Part shown: piece by piece, positions 15,356 to 18,506 of the stretch
Layout of the letters: every line of letters starts with the position of its first letter
Position numbering within the stretch: position 1 is the stretch's first letter
Source of the DNA: Ruminococcaceae bacterium UBA2656
GTDB lineage: Bacteria > Bacillota > Clostridia > Oscillospirales > Acutalibacteraceae
Direction of reading: 5' to 3'
Assembly (NCBI GenBank): GCA_002359465.1
Contig: DENA01000033.1
Location: 18,119 to 36,624, forward strand
DNA: 18,506 nucleotides
Notes under the pieces: generated by a model
Told to the model about the DNA's origin: nothing
Seen by the model: only the letters and a program-made list of their open reading frames with translations
Databases searched by the model: none
Made by a program: the position numbers and the translations under genes

Positions 15356-15414
15356 GGCGCTAATTCCAATATATCGCGCGAACCACGATTGTTCTGTGCT
15401 GTATAACTGTTACT

Positions 15415-15443
15415 ATAATATCACGAATGATCGGTTTTGTCAA
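15415..15443 (-). promoter_or_regulatory. Strong leftward promoter of the candidate small RNA
   Basis: Read leftward, TTGACA (15443-15438) and TATTAT (15420-15415) are separated by 17 bp: a perfect -35, ideal spacing and a good -10. It starts only 18 bases beyond the pgm stop codon and points away from pgm, so it cannot serve that gene. Confidence 0.82.
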
Positions 15444-15460
15444 TACTTTTTTATAATTTT

Positions 15461-17158
15461 TTATCGGATGCCAAAGACGCCGGGGGCGGTTTCCTTTAGT
15501 TTTTCAATCAGGGCCGCCGATTCTTCCGCGTTTGCGCCCTTTGCCGAAATATAAATCTTAATTTTTGGCTCCGTGCCGCTTGGGCGGACCGTCAGCTTGC
15601 TCCCGTTTTCCAGGCGGTATTCCAGCACATTGGATTTCGGGAGCGTAATGGCGCTCATGGTGCCGCCGTCGCACCGCTGTGAGGTTTCGTAATCGCTCCA
15701 GCCCGCCACCTTGCAGCCCGCGACTTCCATCGGCGCTTTGGCGCGCAGGTTTTCCATAATGCGTTTCATCTGAATCATACCGTCTTCGCCCTCAAAGCCG
15801 AAGCTGACCTGACTGTTTTCGTAGTAGCCGTATTTGCGATAAAGCGCGTCCATCGCGTCCACAAGGGTCATGCCCTGCTTCCTGTAGTCGTAGGCCATCT
15901 GGCAGATCAGCATGCTGGCGTCCACGGCGTCCTTGTCGCGCACGTAGCCGCCCGAAAGGTAGCCGTAGCTTTCCTCAAAGCCAAAGATATAGCGGTCGGC
16001 CTCGCCTTTTTCCTCCAGCAGGGCAATCTGGTCGCCGATGTACTTAAACCCGGTCAGTACGCGCCGCATCTCGATTCCGTATTCCTCCGCCACCGCCGTC
16101 ACCATATCCGTGCTGACAATGGTCGTAACAGCAACCGGATTTGTCGGCATGGTGCCGTTTTTCAGGCGGCCGCGAGCGATAAAATCGAGCAGGAGCACGC
16201 CTACCTCATTGCCGCTCATCAGAACGAACCCGCCGTGCTGGTTGACGGCGATTCCGCAGCGGTCGCAGTCCGGGTCGGTGGCAAGCAGCAAATCCGGCTG
16301 CACCGTTTCGCAGAGGTCAAGCCCCTTCTGCAGCGCCTCTTTAATTTCCGGGTTCGGGAACGGGCAGGTTGCAAAGGTGCCGTCCGGGAATTCCTGTTCC
16401 GGCACAACGGTGACGTCCCGAACGCCGATCATATCCAGAATCCGCGTGACGCAGACGCGCCCCGTGCCGTTCAGCGGGGTATAGACCACCTTCAGCCCGC
16501 TGCATTTTTCGGTAAAGACCCGCTGCTTCATCACTTCTTCCAGGAAGGAATCAATGACCCCGTCCGGAATATAGCTGATCTTGCCCGATTTTACGGCATC
16601 TTCAAAATCCGTATACTTCACATCCTCAAAAATGTCGAGGCTGTTGATTTCACTGAGGACTTCATCCGCCATTTCAAGGGTGATCTGGCAGCCGTCGCTG
16701 CCGTAAGCCTTGTAGCCGTTGTATTTTGCGGGGTTGTGACTGGCGGTAATGCAGATGCCGGCGTCGCAGTGCAGGGAACGAACCGCATAGGAAAGCGTCG
16801 GCGTTGGGGAAAGCCACGGATAAATGTGCGCCCGAATGCCGTTTGCGGCCAGAACCGCGGCGCTTTCGCGCGCAAAGACATCGGACTTGATGCGGCTGTC
16901 GTAGGCGATGGCCACGGACGGCGCTTTGCCGTGCTTGTTCAGGTAATTGGCAAGACCCTGTGTCGCCTTGCGCACGGTATAGACGTTCATGCGGTTGGTG
17001 CCGGCGCCGATCACGCCGCGCAGCCCGCCGGTTCCGAATTCCAGATTCCGGTAAAACCGGTCGTTTATTTCATCGGGCTGATTTTGAATACTTTTCAGCT
17101 CCTCGGTTAAATCCGGGTCGTCAAGCTTCCTGCCGAGCCATCTTTCATATTCGGTCAT
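15461..17158 (-). CDS. Phosphoglucomutase/phosphomannomutase (alpha-D-phosphohexomutase)
   Basis: This enzyme interconverts glucose-1-phosphate and glucose-6-phosphate, or the mannose equivalents, linking glycolysis to glycogen and envelope sugar synthesis. The 565-aa length matches the PgcA/PGM2-like long form. The catalytic phosphoserine Ser140 is in ITASHNP. The metal-binding loop DPDCDR is at 295-300, the sugar-specificity loop GFEESYGYLSGG at about 393-404, and the phosphate-binding loop RPSGTEPKIKIYIS lies near the C-terminus. The ATG at 17158 is chosen because AAAGGA lies nine bases upstream; the ATG at 17167 would sit directly against that site. The choice between glucose and mannose substrates is not settled by sequence; PGM is more likely at this length. 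Confidence 0.93.
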   Translation of the reverse strand: MTEYERWLGRKLDDPDLTEELKSIQNQPDEINDRFYRNLEFGTGGLRGVIGAGTNRMNVYTVRKATQGLANYLNKHGKAPSVAIAYDSRIKSDVFARESAAVLAANGIRAHIYPWLSPTPTLSYAVRSLHCDAGICITASHNPAKYNGYKAYGSDGCQITLEMADEVLSEINSLDIFEDVKYTDFEDAVKSGKISYIPDGVIDSFLEEVMKQRVFTEKCSGLKVVYTPLNGTGRVCVTRILDMIGVRDVTVVPEQEFPDGTFATCPFPNPEIKEALQKGLDLCETVQPDLLLATDPDCDRCGIAVNQHGGFVLMSGNEVGVLLLDFIARGRLKNGTMPTNPVAVTTIVSTDMVTAVAEEYGIEMRRVLTGFKYIGDQIALLEEKGEADRYIFGFEESYGYLSGGYVRDKDAVDASMLICQMAYDYRKQGMTLVDAMDALYRKYGYYENSQVSFGFEGEDGMIQMKRIMENLRAKAPMEVAGCKVAGWSDYETSQRCDGGTMSAITLPKSNVLEYRLENGSKLTVRPSGTEPKIKIYISAKGANAEESAALIEKLKETAPGVFGIR

Positions 17159-17200
17159 GATAAACATTCCTTTCCAACTGTAAGCTTCCTGTTTCCCCCG

Positions 17201-17239
17201 CGGCGTTGAGCCGCCTCGGGCCGGGGCTTTTTAACGCCG
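17201..17239. other. GC-rich stem-loop in the pgm 5' leader
   Basis: CGGCGTT (17201-17207) pairs with AACGCCG (17233-17239) around further GC-rich pairing potential (AGCC 17209-17212 with GGCT 17225-17228). It lies between the phosphodiesterase stop and the pgm start. In the leftward direction no T run follows it, so it is better read as a structured pgm leader than as a terminator. Confidence 0.35.
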
Positions 17240-17258
17240 TATTTCTTTTATTGCTATA

Positions 17259-17287
17259 AGATTACCATTTGTGATATCGGGTGTCAA
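17259..17287 (-). promoter_or_regulatory. Possible pgm promoter
   Basis: TTGACA (17287-17282, leftward) directly follows the phosphodiesterase stop codon. At 17 bp the -10 would be TAATCT (17264-17259), a mediocre match, so the call rests mainly on the perfect -35. Confidence 0.4.
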
Positions 17288-17752
17288 TTATAATTTCAGG
17301 ATATTTGTCGCAACGCCCGCGTCCGTAAGGTCAAGGATTCCGTAAGTGCCCCGGCCCCCGTGCAGGCTGCCGGGATTCATCAGGTACAGCCCGTCCTCGT
17401 AATCCGTCATTGCCACATGCGTATGCCCGAAAAGCAGAATATCCGCCCCGCGGTCGCGCGCCGCTGCGGTTGCTGTATACAATCCGTATTTAACATTATA
17501 CGTATAACCATGTGTATAAAAAATATGCTTTCCGCAGAGAGTGATATCCCCTTCGGCGGGCAGCACGGAACCCCAGTCGCAGTTCCCGCGTACCATCAAA
17601 AACATTTTATCGGGAAAGCTGTCCTTCATTTCCTGCGCTTCCTCCGCCCCGTCCCCCAGATGGATGACGACCTCGGCGGAAGGCTGGTTTAAAATCGCCT
17701 GGCGCAGGGCGTACGCATCCCTGTGCGTGTCTGAAACTACTAAAATCCGCAT
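17288..17752 (-). CDS. YfcE/MJ0936-family metallophosphodiesterase
   Basis: This 154-aa cytoplasmic, metal-dependent phosphodiesterase belongs to the calcineurin-like superfamily. The order of metal-binding motifs is complete: SDTH (Asp8, His10), HLGDG (Asp34), RGNCDW (about 55-60), FYTHGY and FGHTHVA, ending with the NPGSL stretch that is characteristic of the YfcE group. Known relatives hydrolyse artificial phosphodiesters and some cyclic or dinucleotides, and the natural substrate is unclear. The ATG at 17752 is preceded by GGAGG ten bases upstream. pgm follows in the same direction after about 130 bases containing its own probable promoter, and the gene is divergent from the small-protein cluster on the right. 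Confidence 0.93.
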   Translation of the reverse strand: MRILVVSDTHRDAYALRQAILNQPSAEVVIHLGDGAEEAQEMKDSFPDKMFLMVRGNCDWGSVLPAEGDITLCGKHIFYTHGYTYNVKYGLYTATAAARDRGADILLFGHTHVAMTDYEDGLYLMNPGSLHGGRGTYGILDLTDAGVATNILKL

Positions 17753-17789
17753 TCTTAAAAAACCTCCGAATGGTGCCGGCTTAGTGCCG

Positions 17790-17818
17790 GAATATATGAA
17801 AGACCCGCATCATACAAT
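17790..17818 (+). promoter_or_regulatory. Sigma-E-like sporulation promoter
   Basis: GAATATA (17790-17796), 14 bases, then CATACAAT (17811-17818). This closely fits the Bacillus sigma-E consensus (KMATATT, 14-15 bp, CATACANT) with one mismatch in the -35. Transcription would start near 17824, only about a dozen bases before the first small gene, which makes the leader tight. No vegetative promoter was seen here. Confidence 0.42.
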
Positions 17819-17835
17819 GATAGCGGGGTGATTTT

Positions 17836-18006
17836 ATGCCAAACAACGATGGACAAAAACAGCTATTGGAAAGCCTGCTCGGCCAGCTCAGCGCGGATGA
17901 CCGCAAAAAGCTGCAGGATGTGCTTGCCGACAAAACCGCTACGGAAAAAATCCTCAACACGCCGCAGGCGCAGGAGCTTTTGAAAAAGTTTACGGGAGGA
18001 AAATAA
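17836..18006 (+). CDS. Small hypothetical protein, 56 aa
   Basis: I do not recognise a named family. The 56-residue product is hydrophilic and predicted helical, with a Leu-rich first half (LLESLLGQLSADD) and a basic end, KKFTGGK. There is no signal peptide or membrane helix. GGGGTGA lies about five bases before the ATG. The frame ends in TAA and the next gene's ATG begins at the very next base, so the two are surely co-translated. A sigma-E-like promoter in front suggests expression in the mother cell during sporulation; this is inference only. Confidence 0.75.
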   Translation: MPNNDGQKQLLESLLGQLSADDRKKLQDVLADKTATEKILNTPQAQELLKKFTGGK

Positions 18007-18363
18007 ATGGATGACCTTGCCGCTAAGCTCAGTGAGTTGTTAAGCAACCCGGGTACTCTTGAAAAGCTGAAGGGTCTTACCGGCATGCTGGGCGGCGCGG
18101 CGGCGGAGCCGGCGGCCGAATCTCCTTCGCCGGAGCCGCCCAATAACAGTTCCCCGCTCGGAATTGACAGCGAGGCCCTGCAGATGATTACAAAAGTCGC
18201 GCCGCTGCTTTCCGGCTTCCGGCAGGAAGACGACAGCACGAGGCTTCTGCATGCCCTGCGGCCCATGCTGGGCGCAGAGCGCCAAAAAAAGCTTGATGAA
18301 GCCATCAAGCTTTTGCAGCTGATGCGGATGCTTCCGCTTTTAAAAAACAGCGGAATACTCTGA
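18007..18363 (+). CDS. Hypothetical protein, 118 aa, second of a small-protein cluster
   Basis: No named family recognised. The product has three parts: an N-terminal helical stretch (1-33, DDLAAKLSELLSNPGTLEKL), a flexible Pro/Ala/Ser/Glu-rich linker (about 34-52), and a C-terminal helical part (about 55-115) with an amphipathic LLHALRPML and a basic EAIKLLQLMRML segment. There is no signal peptide or clear membrane helix. The ribosome binding site GGAGG lies in the end of the preceding gene, seven to eight bases before the ATG. The N-terminal part resembles the first small protein in style (short Leu-rich helices with NP or TP breaks), so the pair may interact or share origin. The third gene begins 10 bases after the stop. 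Confidence 0.8.
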   Translation: MDDLAAKLSELLSNPGTLEKLKGLTGMLGGAAAEPAAESPSPEPPNNSSPLGIDSEALQMITKVAPLLSGFRQEDDSTRLLHALRPMLGAERQKKLDEAIKLLQLMRMLPLLKNSGIL

Positions 18364-18373
18364 GGTGCAGACC

Positions 18374-18506
18374 ATGGCCGATAATTATACTTACGACATG
18401 CAGCGCCTGCAGCAGGATGCCATCCGCCGGGCGCGTGAAATGCAGGCCCGCGCGCAGGTTGCCGCCCCTTCCGTGAACCGCGGCACGCCAAGGCCGCCGG
18501 CCCCGC
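18374..18506 (+). CDS. Hypothetical protein, 3'-truncated by window edge
   Basis: An ATG at 18374 follows GAGGTG (18362-18367) at six bases, overlapping the stop region of the preceding gene. The 44 visible residues begin MADNYTYDMQRLQQDA, continue with a basic, Gln/Arg/Ala-rich helix, and run into a Pro-rich stretch (GTPRPPAP) at the window end. No domain can be named from this fragment. Its tight spacing makes it the third member of the small-protein operon. Confidence 0.7.
   Translation, partial: MADNYTYDMQRLQQDAIRRAREMQARAQVAAPSVNRGTPRPPAP

Larger units (their letters stand above)
15275..15408 (-). ncRNA. Candidate small RNA of about 130 nt (or orphan leader RNA)
   Basis: This stretch has its own strong promoter and an intrinsic terminator, with no gene of normal size between. 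The predicted RNA folds compactly: UAUACAG near the 5' end (15405-15399) pairs with CUGUAUA (15319-15313) to close the structure. Inside are hairpins AUCGUG/CGCGAU (15389-15384, 15378-15373), AUGCA/UGCAU (15355-15351, 15347-15343) and ACUAUC/GGUAGU (15342-15337, 15330-15325). The terminator hairpin follows. Several of these stems contain a single G.U pair that would be an A/C mismatch in the opposite transcript, so structure was evidently kept on this strand. I do not recognise it as 6S, tmRNA, SRP RNA, RNase P RNA or a known riboswitch. A 9-codon mini-ORF inside it raises the alternative of a translational attenuator. Confidence 0.6.

Noticed and set aside
15275..15408. Reading the folded RNA as a riboswitch for tetR
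   Set aside because: Two strong terminators and then a separate promoter with operators lie between it and tetR, and no known riboswitch core could be seen.
16235..17110. A 291-codon open frame antisense to pgm
   Set aside because: The phosphohexomutase on the other strand has every catalytic loop; the antisense product shows no recognisable domain.
17201..17239. Terminator for the phosphodiesterase gene
   Set aside because: In the leftward direction no T tract follows the stem, and a perfect -35 box for pgm lies between the phosphodiesterase stop and the stem.

Overview
The window looks like chromosomal DNA from a spore-forming member of the class Clostridia, probably near the Ruminococcaceae/Oscillospirales. 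This is inferred from gene content: a class III (Firmicutes-type) fructose-1,6-bisphosphatase, AGGAGG-type ribosome binding sites with several TTG starts, a malate dehydrogenase/malic enzyme pair, and a promoter resembling the sporulation sigma-E consensus. No tRNA, rRNA, CRISPR array, insertion sequence or prophage gene was seen, and every large reading frame is intact.

The left half (1-9610) is read mostly rightward. It holds the 3' part of fbp, then mutY with its terminator. Next come a promoter with a perfect inverted repeat and a short-chain dehydrogenase (SDR). A leftward Cof-type HAD phosphatase converges on the SDR at a shared terminator. A Kdp-like two-component pair follows, whose kinase lacks the N-terminal KdpD sensor domain. 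The last pair is an LDH/MDH-family dehydrogenase and a malic enzyme. The dehydrogenase carries the malate-type arginine at the substrate-discriminating position, so the pair looks like the pyruvate-forming end of a malate shunt rather than lactate metabolism.

The right half (9624-17752) is read leftward. A three-gene cassette encodes a TetR-family repressor, a 692-aa MMPL/RND-type transporter and an 892-aa secreted, very acidic helical protein of unknown function. Its promoter (TTGACC-17-TATAGT) is flanked by two copies of a 13-bp palindrome set exactly 40 bp apart, which suggests autorepression. Between this cassette and phosphohexomutase (pgm) lies a compact leftward transcription unit with no ordinary gene. 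It has a TTGACA-17-TATTAT promoter, about 130 nt of highly foldable RNA containing a 9-codon aromatic-rich mini-ORF, and a 12-bp hairpin followed by a U tract, with a second terminator behind it. In four of its hairpins the only non-Watson-Crick pair is G.U on the leftward RNA but A/C on the other strand, so the RNA reading is well supported. After pgm comes a YfcE/MJ0936-type phosphodiesterase.

The last 700 bases turn rightward again. They hold three tightly packed small genes (56 aa, 118 aa and one cut by the window end) behind a sigma-E-like promoter. Their function is not recognised.

The best candidates for something new are the small-RNA/leader-peptide locus, the TetR-MMPL-secreted-protein cassette, and the small-protein cluster at the right end.
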